The notes beneath the pieces were generated by a model. It searched no databases, had not been told where the DNA came from, and saw only the letters and a list, made by a program, of their open reading frames with translations. 64,000 nt of DNA from Rhynchopus euleeides. Its lineage: Eukaryota; Euglenozoa; Diplonemea; Diplonemida; Diplonemidae. Positions within the stretch are counted from its first letter, which is position 1, and the number at the start of each line of letters is the position of its first letter. Below are positions 27,617 to 36,652 of this stretch, piece after piece. The stretch is taken from the NCBI GenBank assembly GCA_963210315.1, contig OY723275.1, positions 682,001 through 746,000 on the forward strand, written 5' to 3'. A program made the position numbers and the translations under genes.

Positions 27617-30600
27617 TCACAGCGAGTCCGTGTTAGACCGGTTGTCGTACAGAGACGTGAGCAAGGAGAATGCAGTGGGTCGAAGATGCTGTGCATAGCA
27701 CAGGCACTCCTGCACCACTCCCAGGCACCACGTCCCGTGCAGCGACGACGGAAACTTAGGAAGTTCCACCGAATCCTCGAGGGACATGAGCGCAACGATT
27801 TGGGTGTTTGTCGAGTTGCCAAACCTGAAGGGCAGCTCACCGGAGGTCAGCTGGCAGAGGGTCGCCCCGAACGACCACACGTCCGACGGCTTCCCCGGCG
27901 CCCGCCTGCACGTCTCGGGCGCGGCGTAGGCGGGGGTGCCACAGCCGCCTGGGGCCTCGGAAGACCCCACCTTGAAGGCAGACCCGAAGTCGGCAAGCTG
28001 GCAGTCACCGTCAGGGTTGAGCAGCACGTTGTCGGGCTTGACATCCCCGTGCACGATATCGAGGTCATGCAGATAAACAAGCGCACGCAGGATGTCGACA
28101 CCATACCGCCGCACCGATGCGAGGGGCAGCCCACCGACGTGGCCCTGGCGGAAGGTCCGCAGCATCTTCGCGAGACTCCCCCCGCTGGCATACCCCATCA
28201 CCAGCAGCACGTTCGCACCGTGCGGCACACTCGTGACGAACGGCACGATGTTGGGATGCGACACACGCCTCATGATGTCCACCTCCACCAGAATCGGCGC
28301 ATGCTTGGCTGGGTCCTCAGGCAGCCTCAGGCACTTGATCGCAAGCAACCCTCCATCCGCATCGGACCCCAGCCACACCGTGGCATACGCGCCCCTCCCG
28401 AGCTGCACCTTCGACCGGGTGAAGCGATGCACCCCGTCGCTGAAACTCATCGGCACATAGTGGCTGTCGTGCACCTCGATGGTTGAGCGCACATCCAGCG
28501 TCTGCTGTTTGGGGATTGCCTCCCCCTGCAGGGTGACCTGCTCCACGCCAGGCTCAAACTTTGACACGAGCTGCGCCACCTCAGGGGCAAGGGGTGTGCG
28601 GCGCGCCTTCGCCTCCAGGTCCTCCCAGGTTGGCAGGTTTCGTTGATACTGCTGCGTGGCGGATGACACACCCCGCTGCGTGAGATACATCGTAATGCGG
28701 AGCAGCCGCGCAGCCTGCCGCGACGCGTCCGCCTCCGCCTCCCCAGCCTCCCGCAGGAAGGCGATAAGATTGCTCCTCGCGCTGTCGAGAAACATCCACC
28801 GCATCGAGCGGAACGCATCGTGGTACATCGCACGCAGCCTCTTGGGGAGCTTGCTGTGCAGCAGGGTATACACATTCGTCACAGCCGTGGCAGACACGTC
28901 GGACTCCTCAGGGAGCTCCACAACGTCAACCGGGATCATCTCAAAGGCGGGCAGGCTCGATATGCAGCTGTGAACCCGATCCGTGCACATCACGCTCACC
29001 TTCATCAGCTTAACCAGGTCAGAGAGTGCCCACGCCTGGAGAATGGCATTCCCAAACACAACGAGGCGTGAGGCAGCCGTGCCATACCACAGGGTGGATG
29101 ATGCCAGAACAGTCGGCCCCACGCTGATATCCCCGAGAGAGAGCGCACACCGGCAGGCCGCCTCGGCATGATGTGAGGAGCGTTGCAACGGCGTGCCCCA
29201 GGTCAGCATGACACGTCCCCCCTGCAGCTGAGGTGTGGTGCTTCCGAACCGCTTCACCTTCTCCAGCAGACGGGCGACCTCCGTGAGCGGGCTGACGCCT
29301 GGGCCCTCCAGGCGGAGCTGCGTGAGGAGCACCGTGCCCACCCTGTTGTGGAGGCATGTCGCCTTCAGCCCGCTGAGATAGGACAGAACGCCACCCCCTT
29401 TCCGCGATGCAGGTGGGGCGGGGGGAGGGGATGCCCGGTGGGTGTGGTGGTGTTGCAGCTGCCCTGCGGAGGTTGCGCACTGCCGAGACTCGCGGAGTGC
29501 AGAGGCGAGGTCGCGAACCTTGTGGTACATTAGGGAGACCTCCTGTGTGACCCCACCGCGGAGTGCAGGGGGCTGGGGTGGGGCGGCGGCGGCCTGCCTC
29601 CTGAACCCCTCCCCCTGGAGGGCGGGGGAGTCCATGTTGAGCGCGATGACATCCTCCAGCACCACGCAGAGGGAGTGGAGTGGCACCACAACCCACACCA
29701 CGAAGCAGAAAAGCGTCACACAGAGGGCCAGGGTGACACCCCCTATAACCAAAGGGGCCAGGGCATGCCACCCCACCCCAGCCCCGACGAATGGGTGTCT
29801 CTCGGGGTCTTTAACGCCTCCGATACCCCACTCCCCTTCCTCGAGGGGGCGGAAGGCGACAAGCCGCCAGGGGAATCCCTCTGCGGGCTTGCCCCCGGGG
29901 GCGAGCCGTCCGACAGGGCTGGCGGCGGGGCCCCCACCGGGTGTTGTGGGGCACAGCAGGCAAACTTCGACGAGGTAGAGTCGTCCGCTGTGGAGGAGGT
30001 GCGACGCGCCGCCCGCGCCAGCCCCGCTGTGGTTGTGGATGGCCCGGATGAGGGAGTCGTGCGGGGTGTGGTGCGGCGATGCCATCGCCACCACGGGGTG
30101 GTGGGGGTGGGCCTGCTGCACACCCCCACCCCCCATGAGAAGCGCAACCCCCGAATGAACCGCGGATCCCCCTGAGGGAGACCACTTTGCCCTGCATGCC
30201 TCCAGCGCCTCCGAGATAGGCTGCACCGTCGCGTCAAACGCGGTGAAACGCCCATCCCCAGAGGCACGCACCCCCGTGATACACCTCCCTGTTAACCTGC
30301 AGGGGTGGGGTGTTGGGCTGTACGCAAGCCTCGCGGTGAATTCCGTCTCAGGCGAGCTTCGGTATGCCCCGTGGAGGTCGTGGTGGTGGCGGTGCGGCAT
30401 AGTCACGGAGGCCCCAGCTCCGGAGGGGGCGAGTGTGACGGCGGGAGGGGATTCTCCACCGCTGGCGGTGCAGGCCTCCCACGCGGAGGTGCTGTCGGAG
30501 GCAAATCGCGTCGCCGCGACGACATGGTTTGCCGCGCAGATGCGGCTGATATCGGGGGCATCTAGGGAAGAGAATGGATGCATGAGTGCAGCGTTGATCT

Positions 30601-30799
30601 TCTCTTCGCACTCAGAGGCGAGGTTTGTCTCCCGGTGGGAGGCGGCATCCCCTCCGGGTGCGAGATGTGAGATGCCGTGGGGGGTGTTGGAGATGTAGGC
30701 GCCGTTGAGCCACAGCGCCACGCCCAGGCCCCCTCCGACGCCCACCCCTGCGGAGCAGAGGAGCGTCCAGCCGATGCTGAAGGCCATGAGGCGGGACAT
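27617..30799 (-). CDS. Membrane receptor-like Ser/Thr protein kinase with cyclase-like middle domain
   Basis: 1060 residues, single exon, ATG at 30799. A membrane segment lies near residues 5-31 (IGWTLLCSAGVGVGGGLGVA), then a roughly 310-residue, probably extracellular, Cys-containing region, a second membrane span at about 345-375 (LVIGGVTLALCVTLFCFVVW) and a HAMP-like start. Residues about 500-640 resemble a degenerate class III nucleotide-cyclase fold (TEVARLLEKVKRF, then VVFGNAILQAWAL); catalytic metal Asp residues are not evident. The C-terminal kinase domain is complete: GRGAYATVWLG loop, AIK lysine, HGDVKPDNVLL catalytic loop, LADFGSA and APET. The HGDVKPDN form suggests the STE/MAPKKK side of the kinome. 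Likely a surface sensor; ligand unknown. Kinase call is firm, cyclase-like call tentative. Confidence 0.88.
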   Translation of the reverse strand: MSRLMAFSIGWTLLCSAGVGVGGGLGVALWLNGAYISNTPHGISHLAPGGDAASHRETNLASECEEKINAALMHPFSSLDAPDISRICAANHVVAATRFASDSTSAWEACTASGGESPPAVTLAPSGAGASVTMPHRHHHDLHGAYRSSPETEFTARLAYSPTPHPCRLTGRCITGVRASGDGRFTAFDATVQPISEALEACRAKWSPSGGSAVHSGVALLMGGGGVQQAHPHHPVVAMASPHHTPHDSLIRAIHNHSGAGAGGASHLLHSGRLYLVEVCLLCPTTPGGGPAASPVGRLAPGGKPAEGFPWRLVAFRPLEEGEWGIGGVKDPERHPFVGAGVGWHALAPLVIGGVTLALCVTLFCFVVWVVVPLHSLCVVLEDVIALNMDSPALQGEGFRRQAAAAPPQPPALRGGVTQEVSLMYHKVRDLASALRESRQCATSAGQLQHHHTHRASPPPAPPASRKGGGVLSYLSGLKATCLHNRVGTVLLTQLRLEGPGVSPLTEVARLLEKVKRFGSTTPQLQGGRVMLTWGTPLQRSSHHAEAACRCALSLGDISVGPTVLASSTLWYGTAASRLVVFGNAILQAWALSDLVKLMKVSVMCTDRVHSCISSLPAFEMIPVDVVELPEESDVSATAVTNVYTLLHSKLPKRLRAMYHDAFRSMRWMFLDSARSNLIAFLREAGEAEADASRQAARLLRITMYLTQRGVSSATQQYQRNLPTWEDLEAKARRTPLAPEVAQLVSKFEPGVEQVTLQGEAIPKQQTLDVRSTIEVHDSHYVPMSFSDGVHRFTRSKVQLGRGAYATVWLGSDADGGLLAIKCLRLPEDPAKHAPILVEVDIMRRVSHPNIVPFVTSVPHGANVLLVMGYASGGSLAKMLRTFRQGHVGGLPLASVRRYGVDILRALVYLHDLDIVHGDVKPDNVLLNPDGDCQLADFGSAFKVGSSEAPGGCGTPAYAAPETCRRAPGKPSDVWSFGATLCQLTSGELPFRFGNSTNTQIVALMSLEDSVELPKFPSSLHGTWCLGVVQECLCYAQHLRPTAFSLLTSLYDNRSNTDSL

Positions 30800-31826
30800 G
30801 GGTGGCAGTCACGTATGGTCGAGAGGTCAAAACAAATCCCGTTTTTAAACCATCAGGGGGGGGGGGTGTAAAGATAACGGGCTGGGGGCAGGGACGAGAG
30901 AATGGACAAAACGTAAGATGTTTGAAATAAAAAAAGGAGGGGGGGGGGTGAGAATGGGGATATTTTTTTGTTGTGGTGTTTCTTTGTTCTTCCCGGATGG
31001 GGTGTGGGTGCTGTGCTATGTGTCTGCCTCGCTATATTTTGCTCGGGTGGGCGATTTGCTGTGGCTGGCGCTGATTGCGTTTGTTTCTTTGCCTTTTTTC
31101 CTTGCAGAATTCGCAATTGGGAAATTACCCTCCGCGAGCAAAGCGGAATAAGGTTGGCCTTACAATATGCTTAAGAGACACAGGTGCCCATTGGGGGGGA
31201 GGACGCCCCGCTATATACTGCAGGAGTATTTGTGTGGCGGGCACAGAGAATCCAGAGAAGATGTGGAGATGTAGGGTGGGAAGGTGGAAAAGCAACGTCG
31301 GTGTCAAATATGATACCCTGTTCGGTGTGTGGTGTGAGTGTGAGGCGCATGGTGTGGAAGGCGGGGCTCAATAAGATGAAACAAAAAAACACACGAGGAG
31401 GAGTGGGGCTGGTGGCTGGGAGGTGGGGGGGAGGGGGGGTGGGGTGCGTCGATCCGTCAGAGACTTTTTTTTTGCCTTGTGGCCGTCAATCCACCAATCA
31501 TGCATAGGTGCATGAGCCGCATTGATTTCTTGTATTCTGGGGGCAAAAAAAATCTGGAAAAAAATCTGACTCGCATTCAACTCGAGTATCTGTACTTCGG
31601 TCCCCAACGCTTTCAGCTCGAGCCCCATCCCTAATGATCGTCGAGGGAGAAGGTTGATACGCAGGAGAGAAAAGTCTTCCTGAGACGGCTAGGTCTAACG
31701 CAGTGAATGCGTTTATGGATTCGCTCAACGTACAGCTCAGATGCGGACATCGAGCAGTGACCACAGTACGATGAGTTCAAGGGGGTTATGACAGCGCAAA
31801 CGCACAACCAAGATATGGAAGCGGTT
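30800..31826. other. Intergenic between kinase and uS7 copy A
   Basis: G-runs at 30856-30868 and 30939-30949; poly-T near 30962. From about 31733 the sequence matches the 3' flank of uS7 copy B (starting near 32772: CAGTGACCACAGTACGATGA), so the uS7 duplication includes this flank. No other gene recognised. Confidence 0.55.
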
Positions 31827-32612
31827 TTAACGGTTGGCCTTGGCAACACGCTCGATCTCGTCCTTCTTCTTGATGGCGTACGAGTTCGACGACCCCTTGG
31901 CGGCGTTCACCAGCTCGTCGGCCAGGCACTCAGCGATGGACTTGATGGTACGGAACGACGCCTCGCGTGCGCCAGTCGTCAGCAGGGCGATGGCCTGTGG
32001 AGGGTGTGAGAATGAAAGGTGAGCAAAGGCAGGACAAGGCATATCATACGGTGTTCACACGGCGCAGGGGGGACACGTCGACGGCCTGGCGACGCACAAC
32101 ACCAGCGGACCCGACACGCGTGGAGTCCTCACGCGCACCCGCGCGCGACACGGCGTCCACCACAACCTGTGAGGGTGTGATGATGGGCACGGCACATACT
32201 GGCAGCACAAACTACAGCAAGAAGCAGACAGCAACCCCACGACACGAGAACAGCGATACACCGATGTCATCATACCTGGATGGGGTTCTCCTCCGTCATC
32301 AGGTGGATCAGCTCGAAGCAGTGACGCATGATGCGGCACGCCTGCACCTTCTTACCGTTGTTGCGGCCGTGCATCATCACGCTGCACGTCAGGCGCTCAA
32401 CGATCGGGCACTTGGACTTGCGGAAGCGCTTCTTGGACCAACTGTGGAGTGGCAATAATGAATCCCCGATTTGCAGACACAATGACATACCGGCCAGCCG
32501 AGTGGGGCAGGTAGATGGGCTTCAGGTTGATGTAGTCCTGCAGGGACAGGTCAGCGCACTTCACGTCGGCGATCGACCACTTGCCGAACATCTTGGGGGC
32601 GATAGCCGTCAT
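31827..32612 (-). CDS. RPS5: 40S ribosomal protein S5 (uS7), copy A, four exons
   Basis: Small-subunit protein that folds the 3' major domain of 18S rRNA near the mRNA exit and E site. Exons on the minus strand: 32491-32612, 32276-32441, 32050-32166 and 31827-31994. Introns are 49, 109 and 55 bp, all GTATG...ACAG. They join to a 573-nt frame, 190 residues, [16 protein letters not shown] to the C-terminus [10 protein letters not shown]. Diagnostic blocks: [49 protein letters not shown] and [17 protein letters not shown]. Slightly shorter N-terminus than the human protein. A near-identical copy lies immediately upstream on the same strand. Very high confidence in family and splice sites. Confidence 0.97.
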
Positions 32613-32864
32613 CTTGTTGGGAAGGGTTGAGAGTCGTGAGCCCCTGTTGGTGTGATGGTGCAGGACTGTGTGGGCATTGCAACAACGCAAGCAGTATGCA
32701 CAAGGCAGGGGGGCCGAGGGTAGAGGAGGGGGTGGGTGGGGCAGCTCCTTTCGTTTGATCACGCGAACTACAGCTCAGATGCGTACACGGATCAGTGACC
32801 ACAGTACGATGAGTTCAAAGGGATTATGACAGCGCAAACACACACGCAGGACAAGCGGGCGGTT
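32613..32864. other. Spacer between the two uS7 genes
   Basis: 252 bp. The part from about 32770 is the duplicated 3' flank of copy B. The rest is the 5' region of copy A and differs from the 5' region of copy B; on the minus strand it is C-rich and contains CACCAACAG and CAACCCTTCCCAACAAG just before the ATG. Confidence 0.6.
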
Positions 32865-33742
32865 TTAACGGTTGGCCTTGGCAACACGCTCGATCTCGTC
32901 CTTCTTCTTGATGGCGTACGAGTTCGACGACCCCTTGGCGGCGTTCACCAGCTCGTCGGCCAGGCACTCAGCAATGGACTTGATGGTACGGAACGACGCC
33001 TCGCGTGCGCCAGTCGTCAGCAGGGCGATGGCCTGTGGAGGGTGTGAGAATGAAAGGCGGGCAAAGGCAAAAAGAAGTGGCCAATGATTTTTGAACTTCA
33101 CTCCACAGCAATCACACGACGATTTGCCTCGTCCACATTGGGCACATTGGGAGACTTCACACAGAAAGGCATATCATACGGTGTTCACACGGCGCAGGGG
33201 GGACACGTCGACGGCCTGGCGACGCACAACACCAGCGGACCCGACACGCGTGGAGTCCTCACGCGCACCCGCGCGCGACACGGCGTCCACCACAACCTGT
33301 GAGGGTGTGATGATGGGCACGGCATATACTGGCAGCACAAACTACAGCAAGAAGCAGACAGCAACCCCACGACACGAGAACAGCGAGACACCGATGTCAT
33401 CATACCTGGATGGGGTTCTCCTCCGTCATCAGGTGGATCAGCTCGAAGCAGTGACGCATGATGCGGCACGCCTGCACCTTCTTACCGTTGTTGCGGCCGT
33501 GCATCATCACGCTGCACGTCAGGCGCTCAACGATCGGGCACTTGGACTTGCGGAAGCGCTTCTTGGACCAACTGTGGAGTGGCAATAATGAATCCCCGAT
33601 TTGCAGACACAATGACATACCGGCCAGCCGAGTGGGGCAGGTAGATGGGCTTCAGGTTGATGTAGTCCTGCAGGGACAGGTCAGCGCACTTCACGTCGGC
33701 GATCGACCACTTGCCGAACATCTTGGGGGCGATAGCCGTCAT
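32865..33742 (-). CDS. RPS5: 40S ribosomal protein S5 (uS7), copy B, four exons
   Basis: Same protein as copy A. Exons: 33621-33742, 33406-33571, 33180-33296 and 32865-33032. Introns 1 and 2 match copy A in length (49 and 109 bp) and almost in sequence; intron 3 is 147 bp versus 55 bp because of a 92-bp length difference in its middle. Coding sequence and introns are otherwise nearly identical to copy A, so the duplication is recent or kept uniform by conversion. The 5' flanks differ: here the minus strand has a T-rich tract and CCGCCACAG upstream of the ATG, so the copies may be differently expressed. Confidence 0.97.
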
Positions 33743-34248
33743 CTTTTCGGGTTTGTGAGGCAAAAAATAATCCCTTTGCTGTGGCGGTGAGTGTCAAAAG
33801 TCAGTGCGGAAAAAAAACAAAAACACCAACCCTGGCCGCTGCAAGCCCCCCCTCCCCACGAGCAATGCCCACTCGCTTCTCGCAACCCCAAACAAACGGA
33901 CGGGGGAAGGGGCGACCGTCACACAAAGTCTCGAGATTTCGCAATCCTTGCCTCCCTTACACCATCCAGCTCCTCACAGAACACACACACATTGACATCA
34001 CTCCCTGGGAAGCCCGCCGGGTGGTCTTCTGCTGTCGTGACGTCGGGTGGGACGTCAGTGCGGGGTGATCCCAACAGTGATCCCAACATGCCCACCACAC
34101 ACACATGTAAACTCCCTCTTGATACGATCTCCGCTGCCCACACAGGCGGCCTGCCTATCTTCGAACATCCCTCCCGCCCCGCCGTTTCGACTCTGCCAAC
34201 AACTGGGGCACCCTTCGATGCCCCACAGGCACCTCCACGGAAGTGGGT
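33743..34248. other. Intergenic, nothing recognised
   Basis: 5' region of uS7 copy B and 3' region of the hydrolase gene. No gene motif or repeat was found. Confidence 0.5.
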
Positions 34249-35581
34249 CTATCTATATTTCGGCGGAAGCCGCGATTTGATGTTTGTTGAGAAAGACTCA
34301 TCTGCGCAGGCAAGGAAGAGGTGCGGTGACGAAGACGCATCCCACGGCAGGGCAAAGCAGCCGCCACTCTGGCCGGAAGACGCGCGCTCGATAACGCGCA
34401 GGATGGCAGAGGCGGCGAGGGGGGCGTGGCTGTCGGGCAGATCATGAGCAACGCCCTCCAGGATAAGCATGTCTGCTGTGGGCATCAGCGACGCAAAGCT
34501 CACCGCCTGCCCCAGCGGGACACAGGGATCGGCACTCCCATGCACCACCAGCATGGGCTTCTGAGACCCGCGTATCGCGTCCAGCCTCCGCTTGTTCTCC
34601 GCCTCGTCATCCCCGCTCACACAGCACCACATCTGCCGCCGCTCCCTCTCCAGCTGCACCTCTGCCGGGCAGCGCGTGCTGCCGGGTATGCTCGTGAGGC
34701 GTTGATACCACAGCTCCGTGAGGGTGCCGTTGTCGTAGACAGCAGAGGGCGTGCAGATCTCGCGGGAGAGAGAGGCAAGGTGGCGTGCCTTCGACAGCAG
34801 CACCGCGTGTGAGGGAGGGCGTGGGTGTGTCCGGGCTGTCTTGAACCTGCTGCTGTGCTTCGGGAAGAACAGCGTGTTGGACGCCCCGATGGTGGTGACA
34901 GAGATGCAGACGGAGGGATGCCTCAGGGAGAAGAGTCGTGCCAGCATGCCGCCCAGCCCACGCCCCACGACATGGCATGCAGGGACGCACAGCCTGGTCA
35001 TCAGGTCCGCAGCCTCGTCGACAAGGGTTTCAGCCGAGTAGGGCGGGTCCCTCCCCCACAGGCGGAACAGGACCCAGGCAGCGGGAAGCCATAACGGAGC
35101 CTTCCCCTCCGCTGAGGTGCTGCCGCCTGTGTCCCGCATGTTATATCGCACGACAGTGCAGCCGGCAGCGACGAGGGGTCGGATGAAGGTGGACTCGGGC
35201 CACTCGTTTGAGATGCCGTCGTGGCCCACGTCAGGGATGAGGAGGATGACTTTGTGTGTGCATTCCCAGTTGCCGTGGATCTGTGGGGGAGAGGGGGGGA
35301 GGGTGTAGTGAGCCGTGAAGGAGAATAGGAAACAGAAGCGCAGAGGTTGGCATCTCAGTGACAAGCATCTCGGTTTGCAAGGGAAGGTGGCGTGATAGAA
35401 GCTAAGCAGCGCACATCAGCATGGCGTGTTTGCAGGAGGATGGCCAAATTTGTTGCGGCGGAGTGAAGCCAACCTACATACACAGGCATACCTGATATTC
35501 AACAGAAGTGCCCCCGCTCATGAGGAGTGTCGGTGTCTTCCGTGGGGTGAAAACCGCACGGTGTCTCGACATATGACGCAT
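34249..35581 (-). CDS. Alpha/beta-hydrolase-fold protein lacking the nucleophile serine, two exons
   Basis: Exon 1 is 35492-35581 and exon 2 is 34249-35280; the 211-bp intron is GTATGC...CCACAG. Two in-frame ATGs start exon 1 (35581 and 35572), giving about 370-373 residues. The fold is recognisable: strand plus oxyanion loop (KVILLIPDVGHDGISNEWP), DEAADLMTRL helix, nucleophile elbow, then PMLVVHGSADPCVP (acid) and LEGVAHDLPDSH (base His). The elbow, normally G-x-S-x-G, reads VVGRGLGGMLA. The codon is GGG, so Ser is replaced by Gly, read directly from the DNA. Acid and His remain. It may be a non-hydrolytic binding protein, or use another mechanism. The exon 1 splice restores the phase exactly, supporting the model over the intron-read-through frame. 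Confidence 0.88.
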
Positions 35582-36652
35582 TGCGTGAGGGTAAGTGGCA
35601 AAGCAAACAGAGGGGTGGGGTGGGGGTGAGGAAGTATGAAAGAAATGAGCTGGGTAGATGGGGGGGCTAATCACCACCACCACCACCACCACCCCAGCCT
35701 TATGTGTATCGATCAGGTGACTCTCGCAGGGGGGATTTCCTTCCTGCTATCTGCACCGAACTCGCTCGGGCAAAGCGCACAGCTCCGACATTGCAGGAGG
35801 CACAGGCGGAAAAATAGTGTAAAAAAAACGGCGGCTCTTCCAAAAAAAAAGCACCTGTGATGGATGGGGTGTGATGCATGTGATGTGACTTGCTGGGATT
35901 CAAAAAAAAGAACACAGCTGGATGAACACCAACAGAAGAACCCCCACTCTCCCACCGACACGATCCGCAAATCAACGTCTTCACTTCGACGGGAGGGGGG
36001 TGGGGTTGGCTTGCCTCTCCGCACCCCCACCCCTTACTTGAGACAATGGGAGAAGGCTTCTTCTGGGCACCGACGCGGTGCGAACCCCTCAATTCTCAAC
36101 TCCCCACCCACACCCCCCTTGGCACGGGTGGCCTGTGCCTCGCGGACTTCCAACCCGACATCCCCCACACCACCCCCACCCCCCCGGCTACCCAAGCCCC
36201 ATCTAGAAAAACAACAGAAAACCACGGGGCTCCCACTCTTTGTTGCACCGCCGAGGGGTGCGCGCCACACACCGGGGTAGGAGAGAGTAGGGGAGCACGC
36301 TTCGCGCAAACAGTGGTGGATTTGTCTTTTTTTTGCTTTTTTTTGATGCGATCACCACAAGAGCACAACCCACCGATGTGGCACCCAGACAGATCAAACA
36401 ACAACAATAGGCTTGCAGAGAGTTCCGCATCCCCACCCAAAGCGCGGTGGGGGAGGAGGGGGGGGAGTGGGGGAATGGAGGGACAGGAATGAACCCTCCG
36501 CCTTCACACGGCAATATATACGTCTTCTATTACTGGGTCGGGGGGGAAGGGGGTATTTTGATCATCGAGAGTGAATGGAAAAGTAAGGGAATGGGGGGGG
36601 GGGGGGGGGCACCCACCCCACCCCACCCCACTTCCTCTCACCCCACCCTACC
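35582..36652. other. Intergenic, mostly low-complexity
   Basis: Contains a CACCACCAC tract (35671-35693), the dispersed 40-bp motif at about 36557, and a long G-run (36587-36609). No gene recognised. Confidence 0.5.
36557..36592 (+). repeat. Dispersed 40-bp motif, copy 2 of 3
   Basis: TTTTGATCATCGAGAGTGAA then TGGAAAAGTAA, preceded by a G-run as in the other two copies (11851, 58712). Similarity stops after GTAAG here; the trailing TCTCCCAGCACC is missing. Confidence 0.65.

Noticed and set aside
27590..28486. Plus-strand open frame of 298 codons
   Set aside because: Antisense of the kinase domain.
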